Shown: positions 16,017 through 25,173 of the stretch, piece by piece
Position numbering within the stretch: the stretch's first letter is position 1
Layout: every line of letters starts with the position of its first letter
Assembly: GCA_964494625.1 (NCBI GenBank)
Contig: CAZBRT010000003.1
Coordinates: 519,218-583,217, forward strand
DNA from: UBA2784 sp964494625
GTDB lineage: Bacteria > Pseudomonadota > Alphaproteobacteria > Micropepsales > Micropepsaceae
DNA: 64,000 bases
Direction: 5' to 3'
The notes under the pieces: model-generated
Seen by the model: the letters and a program-made list of their open reading frames with translations, nothing else
Databases searched by the model: none
Told to the model about the DNA's origin: nothing
Translations under genes and position numbers: made by a program

Positions 16017-18262
16017 AAACCGGCGCGGGCTGCCCGACCTTCGGGGTTGAGGAGGAGCCGGTCGCATTCGATCCGGCGCCTTTCGTCCGGCGCGATGCGG
16101 CAGGCCGGATGCATCTTGAGCTTGTGGTGCGTGGCGCCCATTGCGGCGCCTGCATCTCGCGCATCGAGCGCGGGGTGAAGGGATTGCCCGGCATGCTGGA
16201 CGTGCGGATGAACCTTTCCACGCGCAAGTTCAGTGCGGCCTGGCAGGGTCCGCTTCAGCCCATCCGCATCACCGAGGCGATTGCCGGTCTTGGCTATGGC
16301 GTTGCGCCCTTTGATGCCGCGTCGGTTGCTGCTGACACGCATGCGGAAAACCGGCTGCTGCTGCGCTGCCTTGGCATCACGGCCTTTGCGTCGATGAATG
16401 TGATGCTCTTGTCGGTCGCCATCTGGGCCGGGCTTGGCGTGGACATGGAAACGGCGACGCGCACGCTGTTCTACTGGATCAGCGCCTTCATTGCGGTCCC
16501 GGCAACGCTCTATGGCGGCATCCCGTTCTTCCGCTCAGCCATCAGTGCCCTGCGCAAGGGCCGCGCCAACATGGATGTGCCCATCTCGATTGCGGTCCTC
16601 GGGGCGCTGGCGCTCAGTCTCTATGAGGCGTCGATTGCAGGCGAGCACGCCTATTTTGAAGCGCCGGTGATGCTGCTTTTCCTGTTGCTGATCGGGCGCT
16701 GGCTTGACCACAATCTGCGCGACCGGGCGCGGGCGGCGGCGCGCAATCTTCTGGCCATCCAGTCACTGCCAGCCCTGCGGCTCGGCGCGGACGGGCACGC
16801 CGAAGCGGTGGCGGCGCGCGATGTTGTTCCGGGCGACCGGCTTCTTGTCATGCCCGGTGACCGCGTGGTGGCCGATGCCGAAGTGATCGAAGGCGACAGC
16901 GACGTTGATTGTGCGCTGGTGACGGGAGAGAGCACGCCGGTTGCGGTCGCGCCGGGTGCGCGGCTTCATGCGGGTGTCGTCAATCTCTCGCGGCGTCTCA
17001 TCATCCGTGCGGCGGCGCGCAGCGAGGATTCACTGGTTGCGCAACTCACGCGCCTTGTGGAGGCCGGGGAGCAGACACGCTCGCGCTATGTGCGGCTGGC
17101 TGACAAGGCGGCCGCCGTCTATGTGCCGGTTGTGCACACGCTGGCGGCCCTTGTCTTTGTCGGCTGGTTCTTCGTGATGGACGCAGGCGCGCATACGGCC
17201 TCGGTCAACGCAATTGCAGTTCTCATCATCACATGCCCCTGTGCGCTTGGCCTTGCGGTTCCGGCGGTGCAGGTGGTCGCAACCGGACGCCTTTTCCGGG
17301 CGGGCATTCTGGTGAAATCGGGGGACGCACTGGAGCGCATTGCCGAGGCAACCGATGTGGTCTTCGACAAAACCGGCACGTTGACACTCGGGAGGCCGGT
17401 TCTGGCGGAGCGGCAACAGGTTGATCCCGTCCTTTTGCAGGAAGCGGCGCGGCTTGCGCGCGCCAGCCGTCATCCGCTGTCACGTGCGCTGGCGCAGGCG
17501 GCTGGCCCCGGCCTTGTTGCGATGAACGCGCGCGAGAACCCCGGTGAAGGCATCGAAGCCGTGATTGATGGCCGGCAGGTCCGGCTTGGACGCGCCGATT
17601 TCGTCGGCGCCGTCGCAGCGCTGCCGCCTTTGACAAGCACGGATCAGGCACTGGCGCTCTGGTATGGACAGGCAGGCGGCACTGCGGTGCGCTTTGTCTT
17701 TGATGACGTCATGCGCGCGGACGCACGCGCGGTGACGGATGCCCTGGGCAAGCGCGGCCTCAATGTCGAGCTTTTGTCGGGCGACCGCGCAGGTCCGGTC
17801 GGCATGATCGCGGCGGCGGCAGGCATCAACAACTGGAAGGCCGGGCTGCTCCCGCATGAGAAGACCGAGCGGCTTGCCGCCCTCAAGGCGTCGGGCGCGC
17901 GCACGCTGATGATCGGCGACGGGCTCAATGATGCGCCCGCCCTTGCGCAAGCGCACGCTTCCATGGCGCCAGGCTCAGCAGTCGATGCCACGCAGTCGGC
18001 CTCTGACCTTGTGTTTCAGGGCGATACGCTGGAGCCTGTGATCGAGGCCATCGACGTTGCCCGCCAAGCGCGGCGACTGGTGATGGAGAATTTCGCCTTC
18101 TCGGCGCTTTACAACGCCATTGCCATCCCGTTTGCGGCGCTGGGCCAAGTGACGCCACTCATTGCCGCCATCGCCATGTCGGCGTCATCCATGATCGTCA
18201 CGCTGAATGCCCTGCGGTTGAACAGAAGCCGCCAGACCTCGCTGAAGTACCGGAGGCCCTGA
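16004..18262 (+). CDS. ccoI: Cu(I)-exporting P1B-type ATPase for cbb3 assembly
   Basis: A 752-aa protein. An N-terminal heavy-metal-associated domain has its metal site in GAHCGACIS (about residues 45-53). The ATPase core contains TGES, CPC (TCPCALG), the phosphorylation motif DKTGT and GDGLNDAP. FixI/CcoI pumps copper for insertion into CcoN. The HMA motif follows the FixI form. It overlaps ccoH by 13 bases and the ccoS start by 1 base (TGATG), so the maturation genes are translated together. Confidence 0.96.
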   Translation: MAALETGAGCPTFGVEEEPVAFDPAPFVRRDAAGRMHLELVVRGAHCGACISRIERGVKGLPGMLDVRMNLSTRKFSAAWQGPLQPIRITEAIAGLGYGVAPFDAASVAADTHAENRLLLRCLGITAFASMNVMLLSVAIWAGLGVDMETATRTLFYWISAFIAVPATLYGGIPFFRSAISALRKGRANMDVPISIAVLGALALSLYEASIAGEHAYFEAPVMLLFLLLIGRWLDHNLRDRARAAARNLLAIQSLPALRLGADGHAEAVAARDVVPGDRLLVMPGDRVVADAEVIEGDSDVDCALVTGESTPVAVAPGARLHAGVVNLSRRLIIRAAARSEDSLVAQLTRLVEAGEQTRSRYVRLADKAAAVYVPVVHTLAALVFVGWFFVMDAGAHTASVNAIAVLIITCPCALGLAVPAVQVVATGRLFRAGILVKSGDALERIAEATDVVFDKTGTLTLGRPVLAERQQVDPVLLQEAARLARASRHPLSRALAQAAGPGLVAMNARENPGEGIEAVIDGRQVRLGRADFVGAVAALPPLTSTDQALALWYGQAGGTAVRFVFDDVMRADARAVTDALGKRGLNVELLSGDRAGPVGMIAAAAGINNWKAGLLPHEKTERLAALKASGARTLMIGDGLNDAPALAQAHASMAPGSAVDATQSASDLVFQGDTLEPVIEAIDVARQARRLVMENFAFSALYNAIAIPFAALGQVTPLIAAIAMSASSMIVTLNALRLNRSRQTSLKYRRP

Positions 18263-18414
18263 TGGACGCCCTTGTATGGCTGATCCCCGCCGCTCTGGCG
18301 CTGGGCGGGTTGGGACTGGTTGCGTTCCTGTGGACGCTGCGTGCCGGCCAGTATGAGGACATGGAAGGGGCGGCCCAACGCATCCTGCAGGATGACGACG
18401 ACCGCCCCGGCTGA
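18262..18414 (+). CDS. ccoS: cbb3 oxidase maturation protein CcoS
   Basis: A 50-aa protein with one N-terminal membrane segment (about residues 4-25). It then has the conserved short tail RAGQYEDMEGAAQRIL, which is the CcoS/FixS signature. It is needed for cofactor insertion in cbb3 oxidase in studied bacteria. It is the last gene of the run; the 19 bases to the convergent DUF2189 gene contain no obvious terminator. Confidence 0.93.
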   Translation: MDALVWLIPAALALGGLGLVAFLWTLRAGQYEDMEGAAQRILQDDDDRPG

Positions 18415-18433
18415 GTGGCGCTATCTCACGGCC

Positions 18434-19207
18434 TTACTTCAGGGCGCTGCGATAGGCGTGCCAGCTTGCGTGCCCCAGAAGCGGGAAGATGACGATCAGC
18501 CCGACGCCGACGGTGACAAAGCCGAGTGCGATCAAGGAGGCGATCAGCCATGCCCACAGCATCATCGGCGCGAAGTTTTTCCGCACAGACTGCACGCTGG
18601 AGATGATCGCCGTGACGCCGTCGACATCGCGGTCAAGCAAGAGCGGCATCGAGACCACGGAGAGCGCATAGATCGCAAAGGCGATGACACCGCCTGTCAG
18701 GCTGCCGATCACGAGCATGGTGAGGCCCGACCGTGTTGACACGAGAAAGGCCATGAACTCCGGCAGCGGCGGATAGGTGCTGCCAAGGAAGAGGGCGACC
18801 AGCAGGGTTGCGATCCGCATCCACACAAGGATGCCGAACATCAGGAAGAAGGCGACAAAGCCGAACTGCACCAGCGAGGGCGGTCGCGCCTTCAGGGCGC
18901 CGGCAAGCGTGACGGGCTGGCCGCGTTCATGGCGACGGCTGATTTCATAAAGGCCGATCGCTAGCACCGGTCCGACCAAGGCAAACGATGCCGCCGCGGC
19001 AGGGATGACCGAGTCGAGACCCGCCCACCACAGCCCCGCCGTGATGAGGGCACCTGCAGCCACGAATGAAAGGCCGTAGGCAAGGCTCGGCATGGGGCTG
19101 CGCTTGATGTCAGCCCAGCCTTTGGCGAGCCAGCTCCATGGGTCTTCCATACGCAATGCGTTCACTGTCGGGGCAGGCGGTACCAGGGGCTCGCTTGTCT
19201 CGGTCAT
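18434..19207 (-). CDS. DUF2189 integral membrane protein
   Basis: A 257-aa protein with about six hydrophobic segments, starting at ATG 19207 with GGGAGA upstream; in-frame sequence further upstream lacks such a site. Conserved features of DUF2189 are visible: DPWSWLAKGWADIKRSP near the N-terminus, GLYEISRRHERG centrally and FPLLGHASWHAYR at the end. Function is not established. The family is often seen near respiratory genes, and an FNR/FixK box lies about 88 bases upstream, which suggests microaerobic induction together with the oxidase. Confidence 0.88.
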   Translation of the reverse strand: MTETSEPLVPPAPTVNALRMEDPWSWLAKGWADIKRSPMPSLAYGLSFVAAGALITAGLWWAGLDSVIPAAAASFALVGPVLAIGLYEISRRHERGQPVTLAGALKARPPSLVQFGFVAFFLMFGILVWMRIATLLVALFLGSTYPPLPEFMAFLVSTRSGLTMLVIGSLTGGVIAFAIYALSVVSMPLLLDRDVDGVTAIISSVQSVRKNFAPMMLWAWLIASLIALGFVTVGVGLIVIFPLLGHASWHAYRSALK

Positions 19208-19288
19208 GGCGTTCTCTCCCTTGATGCGGCATGTTCTGACGCACACCGCTTGATCTGGCCAGCATTTGACCCGAAGGTCATGCAGGCC

Positions 19289-19302
19289 TTGATTTAGGTC
19301 AA
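19289..19302. promoter_or_regulatory. FNR/FixK-type box in divergent region
   Basis: TTGATTTAGGTCAA fits TTGAT-N4-(A/G)TCAA. It lies between the divergent DUF2189 gene (start 19207) and the MFS gene (start 19323). The centre is about 88 bases from the DUF2189 start but only about 27 from the MFS start, so activation of DUF2189 is the likelier role. Repression or overlap with MFS transcription is possible. Confidence 0.75.
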
Positions 19303-19322
19303 GATATTCCGGGGGAGAATGC

Positions 19323-20630
19323 ATGGCCGAAAGCACACCAGCGACAACTGCCAGCCCGTCGCTGAGCAGCGCCTTCTCGCCCGGCTATCGGACCTATGTG
19401 CTGATCCTCCTCTTGCTCGTTTACACGTCAAACTACGCAGACCGGATCGTGCTTGGCGTGTTGCTCGAGCCGATCAAGGCCGAATTCGGTGTGTCGGACA
19501 CCTTGATGGGCCTTTTGACCGGCGCGACGTTTGCGATTTTCTACGCGACGCTCGGCATTCCGATTGCCATTCTGGCGGACAGGCGCAGCCGCCGGAACAT
19601 TATCGGCGTTTGCGTCTTCATTTGGTCGGGCATGACCGTGCTTTGCGGCATGGCCGCCACGTTCACGCAGATGATGCTCGCGCGCATCGGCGTCGGCGTG
19701 GGCGAGGCAGGCGGCAGCCCGCCATCGCATTCCATGATCTCCGACCTGTTTCCGCCGGACAAGCGCGCAACGGCGCTCGGCATTTTCGCCATGGGTGTGC
19801 CGTTGGGCTATCTCGTCGGCTATTACGGCGGCAGCGTGATTGCGGAAGATTATGGCTGGCGGACCGCGTTCTATGCCATGGGGGTCCCCGGCATCATCCT
19901 GACCCTGCTTGTCTTCTTCACGGTCAAGGAACCACCGCGCGGTCACCACGATTTCGCAGCCGGAAGTGCGGCGCCGTCGCTGACCCAGATCGCGCGATAT
20001 CTGGGTGCAAGGAAATCCATCGTCCATATGCTGATCGGCGCCACCCTGATCACATTCACCGGCTATTCTGTCGTGATCTGGGGGCCGGCATTCTTCATCC
20101 GCACGCACGAGATGCCCTTGAGCCAGGTTGGCACCTATCTGTCGCTGGTGGGCGGCATTTCCAGCATGATCGGCACATTCCTTGGCGGATATCTTGCCGA
20201 CAAGCTCAGCCGGAATGACAAGCGCTGGCAGGCCTGGCTGGTCGCAATTGCCATTGCCATCGCGATTCCGTTCGCGGTCGCGGTTGCCCTCCTCGATGAC
20301 CTTGAAACCGTTCTCTACATCAACGTCATTCCGTCGATGGTCTCCGCGCTCTACCTCGCGCCGTGCTTTGCCATGATGCAGAATCTGGTGGAGCCGCGGA
20401 TGCGGGCGGTTGCCTCCGCGACTTTCCTCTTCGTCATCAATCTGATCGGCATGGGTATCGGGCCGGTATTCACGGGGTGGGTCAGCGACCTTCTGGCGCC
20501 GACCTATGGTGCTGACTCCCTGCGCTATGCGTTCGTGTTGCTGGTCGTCTTCAATGTCTGGGCGATCTGGCACTTTGTTCTGGCAGGACGGCATTTGCCT
20601 GCTGATTACGCGCGCGTCGGCCAGCGCTGA
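19323..20630 (+). CDS. MFS transporter, spinster-like
   Basis: A 435-aa protein with about 12 membrane segments. MFS signatures are present: the loop GIPIAILADRRSRRNII after helix 2 and ARIGVGVGEAGGSPPSHSMISD in helix 4-5, the latter typical of spinster/aromatic-type carriers. The GGGGGAG sequence five bases upstream of ATG 19323 supports the start. The substrate cannot be read from sequence. It is followed by a strong bidirectional terminator. Confidence 0.88.
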   Translation: MAESTPATTASPSLSSAFSPGYRTYVLILLLLVYTSNYADRIVLGVLLEPIKAEFGVSDTLMGLLTGATFAIFYATLGIPIAILADRRSRRNIIGVCVFIWSGMTVLCGMAATFTQMMLARIGVGVGEAGGSPPSHSMISDLFPPDKRATALGIFAMGVPLGYLVGYYGGSVIAEDYGWRTAFYAMGVPGIILTLLVFFTVKEPPRGHHDFAAGSAAPSLTQIARYLGARKSIVHMLIGATLITFTGYSVVIWGPAFFIRTHEMPLSQVGTYLSLVGGISSMIGTFLGGYLADKLSRNDKRWQAWLVAIAIAIAIPFAVAVALLDDLETVLYINVIPSMVSALYLAPCFAMMQNLVEPRMRAVASATFLFVINLIGMGIGPVFTGWVSDLLAPTYGADSLRYAFVLLVVFNVWAIWHFVLAGRHLPADYARVGQR

Positions 20631-20647
20631 GGCCTCTCCGTAACGAA

Positions 20648-20687
20648 AACGCGCCGGGCCATTTTCAGGTCCGGCGCGTTCTTCTTT
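20648..20687 (+). terminator. Rho-independent terminator, probably bidirectional
   Basis: A perfect 10-bp GC-rich stem AACGCGCCGG/CCGGCGCGTT (20648-20657 and 20671-20680) is followed by CTTCTTT on the plus strand. On the minus strand it is followed by TTTCG. It separates the convergent MFS and DUF1700-like genes. Confidence 0.85.
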
Positions 20688-20699
20688 GGCGACTGAACG

Positions 20700-21617
20700 T
20701 CAGATCTTGACGAGAAGGTTTTCGGCGAGCTTGCCATGGGCCCGGCCGATCCCGCGCGCCAGATGGACGAGGATCAGAAGACCGATGAAGCCGATTGCCA
20801 TGCACGTCGCCATGCCCTGCGGCGTCTGCACGAATTCGTTGAGGCGGTCGATACCGAACTCAAGCCGGTATTTGCCCTCGCTCATCCGCGTGATGATGGG
20901 ACCCGCCATCATGGCCGAGAAGAAGGCGGTGCAGGTTATCACCACGACGAAGTAGAACGTTCCCAACGGCAGCATCAGGAGCATGTAGAACATGGCTGTC
21001 CAGGTGCGGCGGTCGGTCAGCATGCGCTTGATGCGCTGGAGCACAGGACCCTGCGGCACTTCGGATGGCAGGCGGCGGGGCATGCGCACGCCCAGAAGCG
21101 TTTCCACAATGCGCCCCTCAACCAATGCGAGGATGCGTACGCTGAAGATGAAAATCAGCGTGAACGGAATGCCGATGATGAGGATCATGAAGCCGAGCGA
21201 CAGCGCTGCGCCGGTCGTCACCCAGCTGAAATAGAAAGTGCCGAGCGGCAATGCGAGCAGCATATAGAGGATCGCTCCATAGGTGCGGCCCTGGAACAAT
21301 GGTCCGAAAATCCGGCCCATCATTGACCGTGGGGCCGCAGGCGGTGCCGCGGCGGCGTGGCCGTTCCCGTTGCCGTTGCCGTCCATTTTCCGGTACTCGG
21401 CCGCAACATCGCGCGGCGAGCCATAGGCACCCAGAACCTGCACCAGCACTTCGGCTTCGCTCTTGCCGGGGTTCTGGGCGATTTCGTTGCGCAGATGCTC
21501 TTCCGCGTCCGCCAGGGCGTCCTGGATCAGCGCTTTGGGCGCGCCGGCCAGCGCAGTGCGCAGCTGGTCAAGATAGGCGGCGACGGTGCGCGGGGCATTC
21601 GGGTTTGCATTACGCAT
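20700..21617 (-). CDS. DUF1700/Sensor-like membrane protein with duplicated unit
   Basis: A 305-aa protein. The N-terminal 75 residues are a helical HAAS-like domain (YLDQLRTALAGAP to VLGAYGSPRDVAAEY), typically found downstream of PadR regulators. It is followed by a GNGNGNG linker and two copies of a membrane unit: RTYGAILYMLLALPLGTFYF (about 121-140) and RTWTAMFYMLLMLPLGTFYF (about 215-234). The start at ATG 21617 has AGGA eight bases upstream and overlaps the padR stop by 8 bases, so the pair is coupled. The role is probably in envelope stress or lipid sensing; this is inference from family context. Confidence 0.8.
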   Translation of the reverse strand: MRNANPNAPRTVAAYLDQLRTALAGAPKALIQDALADAEEHLRNEIAQNPGKSEAEVLVQVLGAYGSPRDVAAEYRKMDGNGNGNGHAAAAPPAAPRSMMGRIFGPLFQGRTYGAILYMLLALPLGTFYFSWVTTGAALSLGFMILIIGIPFTLIFIFSVRILALVEGRIVETLLGVRMPRRLPSEVPQGPVLQRIKRMLTDRRTWTAMFYMLLMLPLGTFYFVVVITCTAFFSAMMAGPIITRMSEGKYRLEFGIDRLNEFVQTPQGMATCMAIGFIGLLILVHLARGIGRAHGKLAENLLVKI

Positions 21618-21999
21618 GGCTGTCATCCTGGCCGATGGCATTGTCAACGAAGGCGCGCACTTCGCGATAGGCGGCTACCCACTGGGTCAGCGTCGCGCGT
21701 CCGGGATCCGTAATGGTGTAGTAGCGCCGGGGCGGTCCGCTGACCGAAACCTCGACACGGCTGGTCAGAAAGCCCGAGGCATGGAGCTGGCGCAGAACCG
21801 GATAGAGTGCGCCTTGCTTGAAGGGCAGGTTCTCGTCGTCGCCTGCCGAAAGCTCCTTGGCAATCTGGTAGCCGTACATTTCTCCTCCGGCCTTGGCGAG
21901 GATGCTGAGGACGACGAGCGATGAAAGTCCGCTGTTCAGCTCTTTCCTGAACTTTCGAACTTGCGCGTCATCCGCATTGGTGTCCGTGCGCTGGATCAC
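21610..21999 (-). CDS. PadR family transcriptional regulator
   Basis: A 129-aa winged-helix protein. The PadR signature is clear: LAKAGGEMYGYQIAKELS, LPFKQGALYPVLRQLHASGFL and PPRRYYTITDPGRATL. It lacks a long C-terminal domain, so it belongs to the short PadR-s2 class. The start is GTG at 21999 with AAGGA eight bases upstream. It controls, most likely negatively, its own operon with the downstream membrane protein. No clear operator was identified in 22000-22152. Confidence 0.92.
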   Translation of the reverse strand: MIQRTDTNADDAQVRKFRKELNSGLSSLVVLSILAKAGGEMYGYQIAKELSAGDDENLPFKQGALYPVLRQLHASGFLTSRVEVSVSGPPRRYYTITDPGRATLTQWVAAYREVRAFVDNAIGQDDSHA

Positions 22000-22176
22000 A
22001 TTTTCGGTCCTTCGATTCAGGTCTTACTGACGAGGAGGCTATATTGGTGATTTCATACTAGTCAATTGTTCCCCCTACCATGAAGTTGCAAGAACGGCCA
22101 TTCGTCACAACTCTTCCAAAGTGTTATTCAGTTCAAGGGGTTCCGCTTCGGAATGACATCAAGGGTTTGCCGCCGC

Positions 22177-23175
22177 ATGACACCTGCCAATGCCCAATCG
22201 GCCACGCTTCCCGTGACCATCGCCGACATCCGGGCGGCGGCCGACAGAATCGCCAACCATGCGCGCATCACGCCGATCCTGCGGCATGAGGACCTCGATG
22301 CGCGCAGCGGAGGCAGGGTTTTCCTGAAAGCGGAGAACCTGCAACGGACTGGCGCATTCAAGTTCCGGGGCGCTTTGAACAAGATTGCGGGTCTTCAACC
22401 CGGCCTGCGGGCGCGCGGGGTGGTCGCGTTCTCCTCGGGCAATCATGCGCAGGCGGTCGCTGCTGTTGCGCAGTTGTTCGGCATTCCCGCGACCATTGTC
22501 ATGCCGTCAGACGCGCCACCGGTGAAAATCGCCGGCACCCGTCACTATGGCGCCGATGTGCGCCTCTATGACCGCGAACGCGAAAGCCGCGAGGCGATTG
22601 CCGACGCCATCGTGCAGGAAACGGGCGCGATCCTTGTGCCGCCCTTCGAAGATGCTGCCATCATCGCGGGGCAGGGCACAACGGGGCTTGAGCTTGTCGC
22701 GCAATGCGGCGGCGCACTTGATGCCGTGCTGATACCGGCAAGCGGTGGTGGTCTTGCCTCGGGCATCGCCGTTGCGGTCAATGCCGCGTGTCCCGCTGCC
22801 GACATCGTGCTGTGTGAGCCGGAAGGTTTTGACGATTGGGGCCGCTCGCTTTCGACCGGGCACCTCTCGCGCAACAAGCGGCTTTCAGGTTCCATCTGCG
22901 ACGCGCTTTTGGCACCCCAGCCCGGCAACATCCCCTTTGCGATCAACAGGGCGCTGGGTGCGCGCGGCATTGCCATCAGCGACGATGAAGCTTTGGCTGC
23001 GATTGCCTATGCCTATCGCAAGCTGAAGCTGGTGGTCGAGCCGGGTGGCGCGGTTGCGCTGGCCGCCATCCTCGCCGGAAAGTTTGATGCCGCAAACAAG
23101 CGTGTTGGGGTCATTTTGTCCGGCGGCAATGTTGATGACGCCATCATGGCGCGTGCGCTGGCAACGCATGACTGA
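22177..23175 (+). CDS. PLP-dependent threonine/serine dehydratase family
   Basis: A 332-aa fold-type II PLP enzyme. The PLP lysine lies in TGAFKFRGA, SSGNHAQAVA binds the substrate carboxylate, and ASGGGLASG is the phosphate-binding glycine loop. There is no C-terminal ACT domain, so it is a catabolic or hydroxyaspartate-dehydratase/serine-racemase-like form rather than biosynthetic IlvA. ATG 22177 is used because it gives the usual N-terminus; ATG 22153 is possible. It overlaps tctB by 8 bases. The transporter may therefore import a hydroxy-amino acid or related acid for this enzyme; that is inference. Confidence 0.85.
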   Translation: MTPANAQSATLPVTIADIRAAADRIANHARITPILRHEDLDARSGGRVFLKAENLQRTGAFKFRGALNKIAGLQPGLRARGVVAFSSGNHAQAVAAVAQLFGIPATIVMPSDAPPVKIAGTRHYGADVRLYDRERESREAIADAIVQETGAILVPPFEDAAIIAGQGTTGLELVAQCGGALDAVLIPASGGGLASGIAVAVNAACPAADIVLCEPEGFDDWGRSLSTGHLSRNKRLSGSICDALLAPQPGNIPFAINRALGARGIAISDDEALAAIAYAYRKLKLVVEPGGAVALAAILAGKFDAANKRVGVILSGGNVDDAIMARALATHD

Positions 23176-23677
23176 CAGCCGCGCGCCCATGCCGGTTTCT
23201 GTGGCACGACGGATGTTTCTGTCGGCGGACGGGGCTGCTGCATTGCTCCTGCTCGTGCTTGCCGCCTTTGTGTTGATCGAAGCGATGGGTCTTTCTGTCG
23301 GACGTGCGCGGCGGCCTGGCCCCGGCATATTGCCGCTGGCCATCGCCGCGGTGCTTTCGCTTGCGGCGCTGCGCCTCTGGTTCAAGGCGTGGCTTACAGC
23401 TGCGCCGGAAATGATCGAGGCACCGCGAGCCTATGGCTTCGTGATGCTGATCCCGGCAATGCTGGTCTTTGCCCTGCTTGCCGATCTAGCGGGGCTAGCG
23501 CTTTCTTCGCTTGCGCTTCTGCTTGTCGCGGGAACGGCGGTGCCCGGCGCCTTGCATCCGCGTGCACGCGCGTTGCGATTTGCGCTTTATGCGGTGGTCC
23601 TGAGTGCCCTTACAGTCATGCTCTTTGCCGAGTTCCTGGGCCTGCCGATTGCCGTCTTTCCGGATTGGGGCGGGTGA
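23168..23677 (+). CDS. tctB: Tripartite tricarboxylate transporter small subunit
   Basis: A 169-aa protein with four predicted membrane segments and the GLSVGRARRPGPGILPLAIA segment typical of TctB after the first helix. It is the small membrane subunit of a TctABC-type secondary carboxylate importer. The start overlaps the dehydratase by 8 bases and the stop shares one base with the tctA start, so all three are co-translated. Confidence 0.87.
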   Translation: MTDSRAPMPVSVARRMFLSADGAAALLLLVLAAFVLIEAMGLSVGRARRPGPGILPLAIAAVLSLAALRLWFKAWLTAAPEMIEAPRAYGFVMLIPAMLVFALLADLAGLALSSLALLLVAGTAVPGALHPRARALRFALYAVVLSALTVMLFAEFLGLPIAVFPDWGG

Positions 23678-25173
23678 TGGACGGCTTTCTCAGCAATCTT
23701 GCGACCGGGTTTGGTGTCGCGCTCACGCCGGAAAATCTCGGCTTCTGCTTTGTCGGCGTGCTGATGGGAACGATCATCGGCGTGCTGCCGGGCATTGGTC
23801 CGGTTGCCACCATCGCGCTTCTTCTACCCGTCACGTTCAACCTTGATCCTGCCAGTGCGCTCATCATGCTCGCGGGTATCTATTACGGTGCGCAATATGG
23901 CGGATCGGCGTCAGCCATTCTCCTGAAAATTCCCGGCGAAGCGGGCAGCGTGGTGACGGCACTCGATGGTCATCCCTTGGCGATGCAGGGGCGGGCGGGC
24001 GAGGCGCTGGCCATTGCCGCCATCGGTTCCTTCATTGCAGGCACGATCGGCACGCTTCTGATTGCGGTTGCGGCCCCGCCGCTTGCGAGTGTCGCGCAGG
24101 CCTTCGGTCCGGCGGAATATGCGTCCCTGATCCTTTTCGGCCTCGTGCTCGCCGTATCGATGGCCGGTGGTTCGCGTACGCGCGCAGTCGCCATGGCGGC
24201 GCTTGGCATCCTCCTTGGCATCGTGGGCACGGACGTCTTCAGCGGGGCGCAGCGTTTCACCTTCGGCATCCCCGAGCTTGCCGACGGTATCGGGTTTGCG
24301 CCACTGGCGATGGGGCTTTTTGGCCTTGCGGAGATGGCGTTGGTGCTTGACCGGCGGCAAAAGGGTGAACGCATCGGCACGGTCCGACGCGCCAGCGTGA
24401 CGCGCCGCGCATTGGCCAAGGCCATGCCTGCAATCCTGCGGGGAACGGGTGTTGGCGCAATACTGGGTGTGCTGCCGGGCGGTGGCGCGATCCTGTCGTC
24501 GCTGGCGTCCTATGCGCTGGAAAAGCGCGTGGCGCGCGAGCCGGAACGCTTTGGCCATGGGGCCATCGAAGGCGTGGCTGGTCCTGAATCGGCCAACAAT
24601 GCGGGCGCGCAGACTTCCTTCATTCCGATGATGACGCTGGGCGTGCCTACCAATGCCGTGATGGCGCTGATGATCGGCGCGATGATGATCCAGGGCATCC
24701 AGCCGGGGCCCTTGGTGCTGGAGACGCGGCCGGAACTTTTCTGGGGCATGGTCGCGTCGATGTGGATCGGCAATCTTTTGCTGCTCGTCATCAACCTGCC
24801 ACTGATCGGGATCTGGGTGCGGCTGCTGGACGTGAAGCCGCGTTACCTTTTTCCGGCGGTAGCGCTCTTCATGGCGGTCGGCGCCTATGCCATCGAGAAC
24901 TCGTGGTTCGATGTGGTCCTGACCGCGTTCTTCGGCGTTGTCGGCTATGTCCTGCTCAAGCTGCGCTTTGAACTTTCGACATTGGTGCTTGGCTTTGTGC
25001 TCGGGCCGATGCTGGAGGAGAATTTCCGCCGCGCCCTCATCATCTCGAAGGGCGAGATTTCAACCTTTGTGGAGCGCCCCTTGTCGCTTGCCTTCATCGT
25101 GCTCGGCGTCGTTGTGCTCGCCCTGCCGGTCGCGTTGCGCCTGATGCGCGCGCGCGGTGCTACTCGATCGTGA
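23677..25173 (+). CDS. tctA: Tripartite tricarboxylate transporter large subunit
   Basis: A 498-aa protein with about 12 membrane segments. It shows the TctA signatures GVLPGIGPVATIALLLPVT and YYGAQYGGSASAILLKIPGE in the first half, repeated in related form as GVLPGGGAILSS and VAGPESANNAGAQTSFIPM in the second half. This reflects the internal duplication of the family. It overlaps tctC at the 3' ends by 14 bases. Confidence 0.95.
   Translation: MDGFLSNLATGFGVALTPENLGFCFVGVLMGTIIGVLPGIGPVATIALLLPVTFNLDPASALIMLAGIYYGAQYGGSASAILLKIPGEAGSVVTALDGHPLAMQGRAGEALAIAAIGSFIAGTIGTLLIAVAAPPLASVAQAFGPAEYASLILFGLVLAVSMAGGSRTRAVAMAALGILLGIVGTDVFSGAQRFTFGIPELADGIGFAPLAMGLFGLAEMALVLDRRQKGERIGTVRRASVTRRALAKAMPAILRGTGVGAILGVLPGGGAILSSLASYALEKRVAREPERFGHGAIEGVAGPESANNAGAQTSFIPMMTLGVPTNAVMALMIGAMMIQGIQPGPLVLETRPELFWGMVASMWIGNLLLLVINLPLIGIWVRLLDVKPRYLFPAVALFMAVGAYAIENSWFDVVLTAFFGVVGYVLLKLRFELSTLVLGFVLGPMLEENFRRALIISKGEISTFVERPLSLAFIVLGVVVLALPVALRLMRARGATRS

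Noticed and set aside
19266..19281. Second FNR-like site TTGACCCGAAGGTCA next to the box at 19289
   Set aside because: The half-sites are separated by five bases and lack the TTGAT/ATCAA core, so it does not fit the FNR/FixK consensus.
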